Of a DNA stretch of 64,000 nucleotides, positions 1-9,084 are shown one piece after another (the stretch's first letter is position 1; each line of letters begins with the position of its first letter). The position numbers and the translations under genes are program-made. The stretch comes from Anabaena sp. UHCC 0204 (GTDB lineage Bacteria > Cyanobacteriota > Cyanobacteriia > Cyanobacteriales > Nostocaceae). The stretch covers positions 1 through 64,000 of the forward strand of contig NZ_VIKW01000002.1 in NCBI RefSeq assembly GCF_009711975.1, given 5' to 3'. The notes under the pieces are model-generated. The model searched no databases, was not told where the DNA came from, and saw nothing but the letters and a program-made list of their open reading frames with translations.

Positions 1-517
1 TCACTAGTTTTTCGTCTGCTGTCACTGCTACTGCTTGTACCCAATGATTATGACCTGAGAGGGTGCGGAGTAACCTTCCTCCTGCTTGGGTGAGACTGGG
101 GGTGAGGGGACGCAACCAAGGGTGAGGGTGAGTTTTTTGTGCTTGGGTTAATAGGGTTTGCATTGCTGGGGTGTTGATGGTTTGTAACCTTCCCCATAAT
201 TGACTTACTAATTGTTGTTTATCCTGGGTGACAATATGTGCAGACAGTCGCAAAGCACTTTGAATATATTTTAAGGTTTTGGTTTGGTCTGGGTGGGTTG
301 CGGTTTGGGTATCATCTAATAAATCATAATCTTCAATTAATGCTTGGATACCAAAGTCAGGATGATTGATTTTGTTAGATATGAATTGATAATCTGTGAG
401 GGTTTGGAAATATTTGGTTAAATTATCGGAGTTTACCAAATTATAAGGATATCTACCCAAATAAGCTTTTTGGGAATAGGATTTTTTTGATGATGATTTT
501 TTGGTAATTGTTGACAT
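1..517 (-). CDS. WD40-repeat protein, N-terminal part (runs off the window)
   Basis: This gene is not closed in the window: it starts at the ATG complement at 515-517 and continues past base 1. The visible 172 residues begin MSTITKKSSSKKSYSQKAYL, followed by a helical linker containing the motif FGIQALIEDYDLLDD. That linker is typical of the segment preceding the propeller in cyanobacterial NTPase-WD40 proteins. At the edge the first WD40 blade begins (LLRTLSGHNHWVQAVAVTADE). WD40 propellers act as protein-binding or ligand-sensing scaffolds. The gene lies directly downstream of the NACHT-type NTPase at 734-2362 on the same strand. The pair looks like a single NACHT-WD40 protein that exists here as two genes. 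The ligand and exact function are unknown; the family call is solid. Confidence 0.85.
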   Translation of the reverse strand, partial: MSTITKKSSSKKSYSQKAYLGRYPYNLVNSDNLTKYFQTLTDYQFISNKINHPDFGIQALIEDYDLLDDTQTATHPDQTKTLKYIQSALRLSAHIVTQDKQQLVSQLWGRLQTINTPAMQTLLTQAQKTHPHPWLRPLTPSLTQAGGRLLRTLSGHNHWVQAVAVTADEKLV

Positions 518-543
518 AAGATTTTTAATAAAAATTAATATCT

Positions 544-712
544 GTAGGTTGGGTTGAGGTCAGGAAACCCAACATTAAATTGGGTGTGTGCTTGTGCTTC
601 GCTAACTACCATCTCAATTTTTCCTTTTGAATCAATAAGCAATCTTCAAGTCTTTGCGATTGCTGCGCTACACTTTGTTTTGTTGGGTTGCGCTTCGCTT
701 AACCCAACCTAC
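544..712. repeat. MITE-like element with 12-bp perfect terminal inverted repeats
   Basis: The ends are exact inverted copies: GTAGGTTGGGTT at 544-555 and AACCCAACCTAC at 701-712. Internal palindromic copies of the GTTGGGTT/AACCCAAC core occur near 566-574 and 682-689. The same ends recur at 8590-8664. No coding capacity is seen. It occupies most of the spacer between the NTPase and WD40 genes. Confidence 0.7.
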
Positions 713-733
713 GGAAATTCTAAGATTTTATGA

Positions 734-2362
734 TCATCCTTGTATCCTCTCCCAATAATCAACAATGTGCTGATTTACTTCTTTAAATAAGTTGCGGGTT
801 GGTTTCAATTCTCTTTTCGCTTTCAAGAAATCTAAGAAACTAGCATGATAGATGCTGTAACAAATATCTTCGTCTATGGTTTGCGGTTTCAAATATTCAA
901 TCCATTCATTTAAAATATCATCCACATCACATTCATCTTCATTAACGATATCAAACATCATCTCACTGGATATTGGTGTACCAATTTCCACTAAAATAAA
1001 CAGAATCATTACTTTGATTTTTTTAGATGAATCATTCATTTTCATCCGTTCCCAATGAGTTTGATAATAATTCTGTAAACCTTGGGGTAATTGGGTTAAA
1101 TTCAAATCATTATATTTACCCTCTGCGATAGCTGGTAAAACATAGCGCAGGTACATAAAATTATTGTCGCTTTTGGTTGCTAACTGATTTACAAAAGCGT
1201 CGGGAGTGATATGTTTGGTTTCTATCCAAGTTTGTAATCCGTCTTTGTGTTCTGGATCATTTTTTAAACAGAAGCGAATATATTCTTGAATATCATGCTG
1301 ATTTTCTTGGTCATATTTACTATCAGTTAAATCTAAAGATTCTTTTTTCAATCCTTCAGTATAGAGTCGTTCTTTATTTGGTTCATAACGTCGTCTAGTC
1401 AGGAAGAAATAAACATGATTTGGTAGAGTTTTCGGTAAATATAAAATATTTTCTCCTCCTGGTTCTTGTTTGACTTCATCCAGTGCATCAACGATAATGA
1501 TTAATTTTTCATTGGTGGTTATTTTTTCAGTTGCTTTTACCAGTAATGTTGATAAATCATCCTTGTTAACATTTGTTAATTGATAGCGGTGAATCAGTTG
1601 TTGACGAATACTTTCCAGAAATAATTCAGGACTATTATGATTTTCTTGTAAGTTGTTGAAATAACAAATTGTTTTATGTTCAAAAACGTATTTTGCAGCG
1701 ATGGTACTTTTGCCCATTCCCGCATCACCGATAACTGTAAAATAGCCTTTTTTATTGGTGTTGATGAAGTTTTCAAAGGCAGCAAATACAAATTTGCGAC
1801 CGCAGAATGATTTGATTTTTTCGATGATTAGTGATTGAAATTCTGGTGGATAATCATATCTTTGATTGTCTGAATTTTCCAAGTTCTTTAAATAGCGATC
1901 ACGTAAAACTTCCGAAGGTGTTCTCGTGCGTCTAGCTACGCTGACAAAAACTTGATAAAATTCTTCAAATTCTTGACGAATATTAATATTTTCTAATTCT
2001 CTTATTTCATCTCCCAAAGTATTCCAATCTAGAAAATGTTCTATTTCTGGAGTAAAAATTAAGGGATGATCGGCATTAAAATCTTTCCAGAAAGCTTTTT
2101 GAATTTCTTTTTCTCTAAAAAGTTTCAGTAGTGGCTCAGGCTTATATACTCCATATTCTATTAAAGCATAGACGTAAACGCTAATAGTATCATTTGGCGG
2201 TTGAATCGGATCAAGCCTTAATTCTATTAAGATATTTTTAATTACAGTTTCATTCCGTTGTGCTTGCTTGATAGCCAGGGTAGCAGTTACAGGAGCAATT
2301 TTAGCGATCGCACTAATTACTGAATTTATTTCCATTTCAGCGATAATATGACAGAAATTCAA
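734..2362 (-). CDS. NACHT-type P-loop NTPase (STAND/NLR-like)
   Basis: This 542-residue cytosolic protein has a Walker A motif GDAGMGKST (residues 212-220), a Walker B motif ending IIIVDALDEV (about 288-297) and a sensor-1-like FFLTRRR. This is the arrangement of NACHT/STAND signalling ATPases. Residues 1-170 form a helical N-terminal region (MEINSVISAIAKIAP and on) that may be an effector or adaptor domain; its family was not recognised. Residues 340-540 are the helical region that follows NACHT domains. The protein stops where a WD40 sensor would normally follow, and a separate WD40 gene begins 217 bp downstream. A second in-frame ATG at residue 11 is a plausible start. STAND ATPases of this kind include bacterial NLR-like antiphage proteins. 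A defence role is inference; alternatives are transcriptional or developmental signalling. Confidence 0.85.
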   Translation of the reverse strand: MNFCHIIAEMEINSVISAIAKIAPVTATLAIKQAQRNETVIKNILIELRLDPIQPPNDTISVYVYALIEYGVYKPEPLLKLFREKEIQKAFWKDFNADHPLIFTPEIEHFLDWNTLGDEIRELENINIRQEFEEFYQVFVSVARRTRTPSEVLRDRYLKNLENSDNQRYDYPPEFQSLIIEKIKSFCGRKFVFAAFENFINTNKKGYFTVIGDAGMGKSTIAAKYVFEHKTICYFNNLQENHNSPELFLESIRQQLIHRYQLTNVNKDDLSTLLVKATEKITTNEKLIIIVDALDEVKQEPGGENILYLPKTLPNHVYFFLTRRRYEPNKERLYTEGLKKESLDLTDSKYDQENQHDIQEYIRFCLKNDPEHKDGLQTWIETKHITPDAFVNQLATKSDNNFMYLRYVLPAIAEGKYNDLNLTQLPQGLQNYYQTHWERMKMNDSSKKIKVMILFILVEIGTPISSEMMFDIVNEDECDVDDILNEWIEYLKPQTIDEDICYSIYHASFLDFLKAKRELKPTRNLFKEVNQHIVDYWERIQG

Positions 2363-2556
2363 ATATCACTAAATTTTAACTTTTAATTGCGAATTTTTTC
2401 TCGATATCTCCGAAAAAGAATCTAAGTAAGATTAAGATAGAGGCAGAGCATCATAAACTACATTCCTAGTCTCTGACCAGGAACGAGATACGGGGTAGAG
2501 TTTAATGGATTGCGATCGCTCTTTAATGACAGAATTAGAAGGGTTTCTGGAGATTT

Positions 2557-5448
2557 CTATTGTATTTCTACAGTCCCCTTATAGCCATCAATGCGGACTT
2601 CCTGCCCATCTTGAAGCAGATATGTCGCCCCACGCACATCCATGACGGCAGGGATACCGTATTCACGGGCGATAATTGCCCCGTGAGAAAGTTTACCACC
2701 AGCTTCGGCAATTAACCCCCCGGCTTGAACTAGAACCGGGGCCCAACCGGAATCAGTGTAAGGAACTACAAGGATAGTATTTTTATCAATATCATGTGCG
2801 TCTTCCAAGGTGCGTAATACTTTTACCCGTCCTTGGATTTGTCCTTGACTGGCAGGAATTCCTAATAGGATGTTGTCAGAGGTATCAATAACGGGGGCAA
2901 TGGGGGGAGGTGGGTTATGTCCGTAAACGACGGGGGGAATTTGGGGAATCTGACTATCTTGGAGAAATTGCGATCGCCTATTTTCTACTAATTCTAATAA
3001 GTGATGCTGAAAAACCACGTCTGGATTGATGACTAACTGGCGAATTTCATCTAACTCTAAAAAGAAAATATCTCCTGCTTTGAGTAACACTCTAGACTCA
3101 AGCCAAATTTGTTCTAAAGCTAAAAATGTCCAGCGCAATTCGGCTAACAATCGGGAATAAACTTCTGTCACTCTGCCTTTGAGATCAACTCTTCTTTGGA
3201 CTAAATTGGCCTGTTGGGAACGGGAATCATCTGATTTTTGCAGTTCACTGGTTTTCAATAACTGGACAAACAATTGTTTAACTATTTGGGGATTTTCTCG
3301 CCAAGTGGGAACGGAAATATCTGTACCAACTTCACTCAAATAACCATAATCCTGAATCAGTTCTTCAATTTCATACAAAATTCTTTCCCCTTCGGGAGTT
3401 GTTGCCAATTTCTTGAATATTTGTTCTGGTTCACGCTGATAGTCAATATCATCTAATATTTGTCTAGCATCAGCAGCCAGTAGAGTCATAGCTCTTAATG
3501 ATGCTACCTCTGGGGTGACACTGTTATCAATTTGTTCTTCTTTCATCCCCAATACTGATTGACGGATAGCGGCACTCAAGGGGGCTAAAATGCTGTAATA
3601 AGTACCCCGATGTAATAAATCGAGAATTAAATCTATTCTGGTTAATAACTGATCTAGTGATAATTCAGTAATGACGACGTTGGATAATTGGGTTAATCCG
3701 GGAATGAAGACTTGACGATAATCCCATTTAAAGTCTTTTTCTAAATCAATTTCTCGCTTGAGTAACTTTGTCAGTCCTGGTAAATTGGCTAATGTGGAAT
3801 CTAGAGGGGGTTTACTCATGCTTGCACCTCTAGTTAAAAAGTCCAGACTTTCTGGGGGTAATCCCATTCCCAAAAATATTTCTCCTAACAAGGAAGCGTT
3901 AAAGTAGGCTCTAGAGTAATGCAGTGTTGCTGTTTTGGCAAAATCTAAGCCATTAGCGCGATCGCCTAACACGATACTAAAAATTTCTCCCCACACACCA
4001 CAGGTTAAAGGGGAATTAACAGACCAAGTTAAGGGATGAATAACTCCAGGAATTACCTCAGCAGCGATTTTTCTTGTCCATAATGGTAACAGCGTGGTGA
4101 TGGGTCTTGCTTGTAATACCCAGAGATTTTGACCATCATAACTCCATTCAATATCTTGGGGAATGCCAAGATAACGCCTTTCTAAGCGACGGGCTAGGTA
4201 TGCAACTTGCTTAATTAATGATTGCGGGATTTTGCCATTTCCTTGAAATTGAAGACATGATAATTTTTCATCCCCAGCAATCACAACTTGATATTCTTCT
4301 GGTGTGACTTTTCCCGATACGATTTGGGTGGGACTCCCGGCCACGGCTTCGATAACTACAGCTTCACCTTGTTGGGAAATGGGATCTCGACTAAACGCTA
4401 CGCCGGAGAATACGCTTTGGATTTGTTGTTGAATGAGTACCCCCATTGCGGCTTCTGCTGAACTGCTATGGCGGCGATATTCGATGGCGTTGGGATGATT
4501 GTAGGAGGCTTGGACTTGAGCGATCGCTTGTCGGAGTTCTTCTTTAGTAGTAACGTTTAAAATTGTTTCATACTGTCCCGCGGCTGATGCTTGTTCTGAG
4601 TCTTCCCCAATGGCGGAAGATCGCACTATTAACGGTGAAAGTGGAGATGGTTGCAGAAATTCAATCAGATCGCTGGGATCATCATCAGGAGTTAATACCC
4701 AACCTTTAGGAACTGCATAACCCCAACGTTTAATTTGTGATAATGTCGCGGATTTAGCTCCTACTACTCCCCCATCTAATTCATCATCTAGGGTGATGAT
4801 CCTATTCTCATTCTTTAAATATTGGATCACCTGTTGGGATTCTGGATTTGCTTCTTCAACTGAGAGGTTGAGATCATCGGGGATTTGGTTATAAATCCAA
4901 TAAAGTAACCCCGCTAAGGCAAAAGCAGCGATGATTCTGGGTAAATCCTGGGAATGAATAATACCCACCAGTAGAGGAAATATGACTAATATCCCTAATT
5001 TAATTGTTTCTTTGGAGCGCGTAATCAGAAAGCCAATGCCCGCTAGTAAGCTGACAAAGGCGGTGACGAGGGGATCATGTGCCAAAAATCCCCAAGCGAC
5101 GTTTGTCGTCCCTGCGCCTTTTGTAGCGGCGTATCTACCTATGACTAAGGCTATTAAAGCTATTATTTCCCAAAATGGTTGTAAAGGAAAACAATACTGG
5201 GCTAGTGTTACTACCGCAATTCCCTTGAGTGCTTCGGAAACTACACAGATACTTCCTGCTAACTTACCGCCGTGATAAAAGGCGGCTGAAACGCTAATGT
5301 TTCCTGTCCCGATATTCGCTAATTGCTTACCACTTAGGGCATAAGTAATCCAGGAAATTAGCGGTATTGCCCCTAAAAGTGGACAAAAAATTAAAATAAT
5401 TAAGATACCTAAAAAATTAATCATTATTATTATTAAACCAGTGATCAA
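2557..5448 (-). CDS. Membrane PlsY-like domain fused to a PEP-synthase/rifampicin-phosphotransferase-like dikinase
   Basis: This 963-residue protein has two halves. Residues 1-200 form about five to six membrane segments resembling the glycerol-3-phosphate acyltransferase PlsY, but the family motifs are degenerate (IGTGNISVSAA instead of the GSGNIGATN type; GRYAATKGAGTT instead of the GH...KGGKG type). Residues 215-465 are an ATP-grasp nucleotide-binding domain of the PPDK/PEP-synthase type (KSATLSQI, VRSSAIGEDSEQASAAGQYE, VFSRDP, WVLQARPIT). A helical middle region of about 400 residues follows. Residues about 875-963 are the swivelling phosphohistidine domain (AEAGGKLSHGAIIAREYGIP, with the catalytic His). 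There is no C-terminal PEP-binding TIM barrel, so the order resembles rifampicin phosphotransferase more than PEP synthase. The protein is inferred to be membrane-anchored and to transfer phosphate to an unknown, possibly lipid, acceptor. Confidence 0.8.
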   Translation of the reverse strand: MITGLIIIMINFLGILIILIFCPLLGAIPLISWITYALSGKQLANIGTGNISVSAAFYHGGKLAGSICVVSEALKGIAVVTLAQYCFPLQPFWEIIALIALVIGRYAATKGAGTTNVAWGFLAHDPLVTAFVSLLAGIGFLITRSKETIKLGILVIFPLLVGIIHSQDLPRIIAAFALAGLLYWIYNQIPDDLNLSVEEANPESQQVIQYLKNENRIITLDDELDGGVVGAKSATLSQIKRWGYAVPKGWVLTPDDDPSDLIEFLQPSPLSPLIVRSSAIGEDSEQASAAGQYETILNVTTKEELRQAIAQVQASYNHPNAIEYRRHSSSAEAAMGVLIQQQIQSVFSGVAFSRDPISQQGEAVVIEAVAGSPTQIVSGKVTPEEYQVVIAGDEKLSCLQFQGNGKIPQSLIKQVAYLARRLERRYLGIPQDIEWSYDGQNLWVLQARPITTLLPLWTRKIAAEVIPGVIHPLTWSVNSPLTCGVWGEIFSIVLGDRANGLDFAKTATLHYSRAYFNASLLGEIFLGMGLPPESLDFLTRGASMSKPPLDSTLANLPGLTKLLKREIDLEKDFKWDYRQVFIPGLTQLSNVVITELSLDQLLTRIDLILDLLHRGTYYSILAPLSAAIRQSVLGMKEEQIDNSVTPEVASLRAMTLLAADARQILDDIDYQREPEQIFKKLATTPEGERILYEIEELIQDYGYLSEVGTDISVPTWRENPQIVKQLFVQLLKTSELQKSDDSRSQQANLVQRRVDLKGRVTEVYSRLLAELRWTFLALEQIWLESRVLLKAGDIFFLELDEIRQLVINPDVVFQHHLLELVENRRSQFLQDSQIPQIPPVVYGHNPPPPIAPVIDTSDNILLGIPASQGQIQGRVKVLRTLEDAHDIDKNTILVVPYTDSGWAPVLVQAGGLIAEAGGKLSHGAIIAREYGIPAVMDVRGATYLLQDGQEVRIDGYKGTVEIQ

Positions 5449-5506
5449 TAATCAGTGGTCAGTAGTTATAAACCACCAACCACTGACAAATTTTTATGCA
5501 AGAAAT

Positions 5507-5647
5507 CTAGCCTAGTGCATAAGCAGCAGTAAGCGCCCAAAGAATAAGAGCAGCAATTGATCCTAACAGGACAACAGTAGAGATGGTGACGAGTTTAGGT
5601 GAATCTGCACCTTCAAATTTCATGATTCCGCGATTTAAATCGGACAT
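5507..5647 (-). CDS. 46-aa single-span membrane protein, probable photosystem II protein Psb35
   Basis: This short gene encodes 46 residues beginning MSDLNRGIMKFEGADSPKLV, followed by one transmembrane helix (VTISTVVLLGSIAALILWAL) and a short tail. A purine-rich stretch (AGGAGGC in the coding sense) lies upstream of the ATG at 5645-5647. The N-terminal signature NRGIMKFEGADSP is highly conserved in cyanobacterial small membrane proteins, which I recall as the Psb35 (Synechocystis Ssl2148) family. That family associates with the CP47 module during photosystem II assembly. That the gene is coding is well supported by codon structure and motif; the Psb35 name comes from memory and should be checked. 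It is transcribed alone, away from the SGNH hydrolase gene. Confidence 0.75.
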   Translation of the reverse strand: MSDLNRGIMKFEGADSPKLVTISTVVLLGSIAALILWALTAAYALG

Positions 5648-5850
5648 TGTTTTCTAAGCCTCCTTGATTACAGGGCTAATCTGTCCGTTCTGATTTTAAT
5701 CTTTCTATCGGCAAATGGTGTTAAATTCTTATTATGATTTCCTGGAGGCAAGGGGGAATCAAGATCATTCTTCGCCTCTACTTACTCTGTCTTCAACAGT
5801 TGGGCAGATTAGTGTAATTTAATACTGTGGCAGTTTGGAGATGTTGACAG

Positions 5851-6792
5851 GTGAAAGAAATCATCATCATTATTTTGGCTGTGGTAGTGGGTTTATTGGT
5901 AGCAATGGAGTTAGGATTGCGATCGCTGTTTGGTTTTGGTAATCCTTTAATTTATATCAAGGATGAGCAAATTGGCTATTTATTAGCACCGAATCAACGG
6001 ACTAAAAGGTTTGGAAATCGCATTGAAATTAATCAGTATTCGATGCGGAGTCCAACTATCCCAAAAATACCATCACCTTCAACTTTGCGAATTCTCCTTT
6101 TAGGAGATTCTATCGCTAATGGTGGTTGGTGGACAGATCAGGAAAAGACTATTTCTAGTTTGCTGATGAATTCTTTGGGATTTACTAGTCATACTCAACA
6201 GGTTGAAGTCTTAAATGCTTCTGCTAATTCCTGGAGTCCCCGCAATGAATTAGCCTATTTACAAAAGTTTGGGACTTTTAACGCCAAGGTGGTGGTATTA
6301 CTAATTAATACTGATGATTTATTTGGTACTGTACCTACTTCTTTACCTGTAGGACGCGATCGCAATTATCCAGATCATAAACCACCTTTGGCAATTATAG
6401 AAGTATTACAACGCTATGCTATCAAGCAAAAGCCAATTCCCGAAATCCAAGCTTTAAATAATGAACCAGGGGATAGAGTTGGGATTGTTCTGGAAGCAAT
6501 TGCTAATATTAAAACTTTAACTCAAAATAACAATTGTCAATTAATTGTGGCTATGACTCCCCTATTAAGAGAAATTGGTGAATCGGGTTCTCGTGATTAT
6601 GAAGTTCAAGCTCGTCAGCGATTGAGTGATTTTCTCAAAGTCAATAAAATTACTTATATAGATTTTCTGCCAATTTTCCAAGCCCATTCTAATCCCAAAG
6701 GTCTTTATCAAGACCATATTCATGTTAATTCGTTAGGTAATAAATTAGTCAGTCAAGAAATTGAAAAAGCACTTGTGGAAATTTTGAATTAA
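5851..6792 (+). CDS. Membrane-anchored SGNH/GDSL hydrolase
   Basis: This 313-residue protein starts at a GTG. It has a single N-terminal signal-anchor (about residues 4-20, IIIIILAVVVGLLVAME), which places the catalytic domain outside the cytoplasmic membrane. The SGNH fold is marked by block I GDSIANGG with the nucleophile Ser87 and by block V DHIH (Asp288, His291). SGNH enzymes hydrolyse or transfer ester groups on lipids or polysaccharides. The membrane anchor suggests a cell-envelope glycan or lipid substrate (inference). The gene stands alone between the Psb35-like gene and a repeat-rich spacer. Confidence 0.85.
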   Translation: MKEIIIIILAVVVGLLVAMELGLRSLFGFGNPLIYIKDEQIGYLLAPNQRTKRFGNRIEINQYSMRSPTIPKIPSPSTLRILLLGDSIANGGWWTDQEKTISSLLMNSLGFTSHTQQVEVLNASANSWSPRNELAYLQKFGTFNAKVVVLLINTDDLFGTVPTSLPVGRDRNYPDHKPPLAIIEVLQRYAIKQKPIPEIQALNNEPGDRVGIVLEAIANIKTLTQNNNCQLIVAMTPLLREIGESGSRDYEVQARQRLSDFLKVNKITYIDFLPIFQAHSNPKGLYQDHIHVNSLGNKLVSQEIEKALVEILN

Positions 6793-7138
6793 AGTGAGTG
6801 GGTTATGGAAATAATATTTTAACGATAGCGAAGCGTGGCGTTAGCCATACCGCAGAGGCGCAGAGATCACAGAGGTAGAGGAAGAAGAGATATAGGATAT
6901 GGGCTTATGAATCACTTGTGTGGTTACATATTTTTTAGTATTTCTATATTCACGTAAGTTGCTAATTAGATCAATTGTCAGAATCACTATGTCCAGGATT
7001 TAAGGATATACAGGATGAAAACTGGAATTTTATCACCAATCACCAATTGGTTACTGAGCGATAGCCTGCGTGGCGAAGCCATAGTCGAAGTACCAGCCTC
7101 CACTAGATAACTAGCAACTTGTGTTATTACCAAAATGA
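6793..7138. other. Repeat-rich spacer without genes
   Basis: The spacer holds REP-like fragments (GCGAAGCGTGGCGTTAGCCATA near 6828 and a relative, GCGATAGCCTGCGTGGCGAAGCC, near 7058) and one copy of the 43-bp GGAT repeat at 6975-7017. A relative of the second REP-like motif occurs at about 42328-42352. No coding signal was found on either strand. Confidence 0.6.
6975..7017 (+). repeat. 43-bp dispersed GGAT repeat, copy 1
   Basis: It runs from TTGTCAGAATC to TATACAGGATG, with GGAT spaced about 9 bp apart. By direct alignment it matches the copy at 12734-12776 at 39 of 43 positions. Other copies are at 11297-11339 (inverted) and, in part, at 11134-11148. Confidence 0.8.
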
Positions 7139-7756
7139 TTAATTGTCTTTAATCCAAAGTGCTAAACCACCACCACGTCCACGCGCCGCAATCAAATCTT
7201 CGGTAACTAAAAAGAACGCGAAAAAAGGTAATTTAGCTATAGGTTGAGCATCAAAATTGCTGTCTTTATCTTTACCTGAAAAAATCGCTTTATTCACAAA
7301 CATCCAGTTAAATAAACTAATTTGTATTTGGGTAAAATCAAAAGCTAATAAATTCTTTTTTCCTAAATATTTGAATGGTCCGGTGAGTTTAAATAAAATC
7401 GCGCCCAGTTGGACTTGATTCATAATTTCCCCTTTTCCTAAAGCCTGTTCTTCTCTGGTACTAAAGCCAAGATGAATTTTTATGAATTTTGGGACATACC
7501 TACCCTTACCTATAATAATTCCTCCCCGGTTTCTGACTTTTTTAGTACCAGTAGCAAAACAAAGTCGCCATTTACCACCCAGAGATTCAAAGGGATAATT
7601 TAGTTTTTGCAACTTGGCGGTTTTTTCCGCTGCTAACAACGCATTAACTACTACTTCAGCCGCAGGAAGTTGACTTCCTTCTCGATACGCAGTCGCAGTA
7701 TGAGATAAAAGGTTGATAAAGTCAGTGGTAGTGTTAGAGATTAAATTAGCTGTCAT
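7139..7756 (-). CDS. PAP/fibrillin (plastid lipid-associated protein) family
   Basis: This 205-residue protein has the features of the PAP/fibrillin lipocalin-like fold: an early GGKWRLCF strand motif and a conserved C-terminal closing motif RGRGGGLALWI. Members bind lipophilic molecules such as carotenoids and plastoquinone in thylakoid-associated lipid particles. In cyanobacteria they are linked to photoprotection and membrane lipid homeostasis. No signal peptide or membrane span is seen, so it is probably peripheral to thylakoids. It is a single gene flanked by spacers. The family call is firm; the specific ligand is unknown. Confidence 0.85.
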   Translation of the reverse strand: MTANLISNTTTDFINLLSHTATAYREGSQLPAAEVVVNALLAAEKTAKLQKLNYPFESLGGKWRLCFATGTKKVRNRGGIIIGKGRYVPKFIKIHLGFSTREEQALGKGEIMNQVQLGAILFKLTGPFKYLGKKNLLAFDFTQIQISLFNWMFVNKAIFSGKDKDSNFDAQPIAKLPFFAFFLVTEDLIAARGRGGGLALWIKDN

Positions 7757-7943
7757 AAAAGTATTTTTGAGGGAATGATGGCTATATTTTGCTTAGAAGC
7801 TAACTTGATTGTAACGTTTTTTTAATTAGTTTCTTAATACTTGTATAATGGAAATACAGTTTTTAGCTAAAAACTTGATCAATTGTCTTTGGTGTGGCTT
7901 GGGAAGTGAAATAACTCACCTGTAGACATCATGAGGTAGAGAT

Positions 7944-8492
7944 ATGGATACTAAACAACTCCTGAAATTATATAAATCGGGAGAAAGGAATTTTCAGGGT
8001 GCAAATCTGCACAAAGCTAAGTTAAATCATGTTGATTTGCGAGGAAGTAATTTAGAAGCAGCAGATTTAAGCGGTGCGGATCTCAGTCAAGCCAATTTAG
8101 CTGGTTGTAATTTCAATAGAGCAAATTTAACTAATGCTGATTTAAGTAGAGCAAATTTACAAAATGCAAACTTAAGTGAAGTAAATTTAATTGGTGCTGA
8201 TTTAATTAAAGTCAACCTGAAGAAAACTAACTTGAGTCGTGCTGATTTGCGAACTGCAAATTTAACTTTAGCAAACTTAGCCGGTGCAAATCTCAGTCAA
8301 GCAGAAATGAGTGGTGCTGACTTTAGAGGTGCTAATCTCCATAAAGCTAATTTAATTGATAGCAATATCAATGAAGCAGAATTTATCGGTGTTGATTTAA
8401 CAACAGCAATTATTACTGAAGATGAAATCACAGGAGAAATTTTGCATATAGGTTTATCCCATACATGGATAACTTGGGCTGGTAGTTATTAA
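7944..8492 (+). CDS. Pentapeptide-repeat protein
   Basis: This 182-residue protein is built almost wholly from A(D/N)Lxx pentapeptides (residues about 18-155, for example ANLHKAKLNHVDLRGSNLEA), which fold into a right-handed quadrilateral beta-helix. The N-terminus (MDTKQLLKLYKSGERNFQG) is the usual cap of cyanobacterial members. The C-terminal 30 residues leave the repeat and include the segment TWITWAGSY. No enzymatic domain, signal peptide or membrane span is visible. The function is unknown; such proteins are abundant in filamentous cyanobacteria. Confidence 0.9.
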   Translation: MDTKQLLKLYKSGERNFQGANLHKAKLNHVDLRGSNLEAADLSGADLSQANLAGCNFNRANLTNADLSRANLQNANLSEVNLIGADLIKVNLKKTNLSRADLRTANLTLANLAGANLSQAEMSGADFRGANLHKANLIDSNINEAEFIGVDLTTAIITEDEITGEILHIGLSHTWITWAGSY

Positions 8493-9084
8493 TATTTTGA
8501 CAACTTGCTATTACAGGTTTGCAAAATCAAGATTACACCAACTTAAAAAACCATAGGATAGATACTAATACTATTCGGTTAAGAGTTTTGTAGGTTGGGT
8601 AGAACGAAGTGAAACCCAACAAAAATCGGTAAATGTTGGGTTTCCTAATATCAACCCAACCTACCTGATTGAATAGATACCAATATTCTCCAGTTAAGAA
8701 TATTTGTAGGTTGGGTAGAACGAAGTGAAACCCAACAAAAATCCATAAATGTTGGGTTTCCTAATACCTGATTGAATGTTTTTAGCTTAACCGACAAGTA
8801 TTGAGATAGATACATATTTATGGGTGGGTTTTCCTACCCTTTCTTTTATGAAAATTGATTATAAATAAGTAAGTAAAATGTCCGCTTGCGCGGACACTTC
8901 AGGGCTTCTGTCACTTTTATTGGCTACAATCATGTCTGGAACATGATGCTTTTATTGTTGATGATGATCATAAAAAAATCAAGTCTTTCCCAGATATAAA
9001 CTAGACATAATTAAGTGAATTATATCTGGATATCAAATGCAAATTTCCCAAGTTTAAAGGATATTATTATTAATATAAAAAACA
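8493..9084. other. Intergenic region with repeats and a small hairpin
   Basis: There is no gene here. It contains the two GTAGGTTGGGT elements at 8590-8771 and a perfect 6-bp-stem hairpin TGTCCG/CGGACA at 8879-8896. An AT-rich stretch leads to the end of the cobJ gene. No promoter could be assigned. Confidence 0.6.
8590..8771. repeat. Two tandem GTAGGTTGGGT palindromic elements
   Basis: Unit 1 (8590-8664) begins GTAGGTTGGGT and ends AACCCAACCTAC. Unit 2 (8706-8771) repeats the first 60 or so bases nearly identically, including AGAACGAAGTGAAACCCAAC, but lacks the closing arm. They are relatives of the element at 544-712. Confidence 0.8.
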
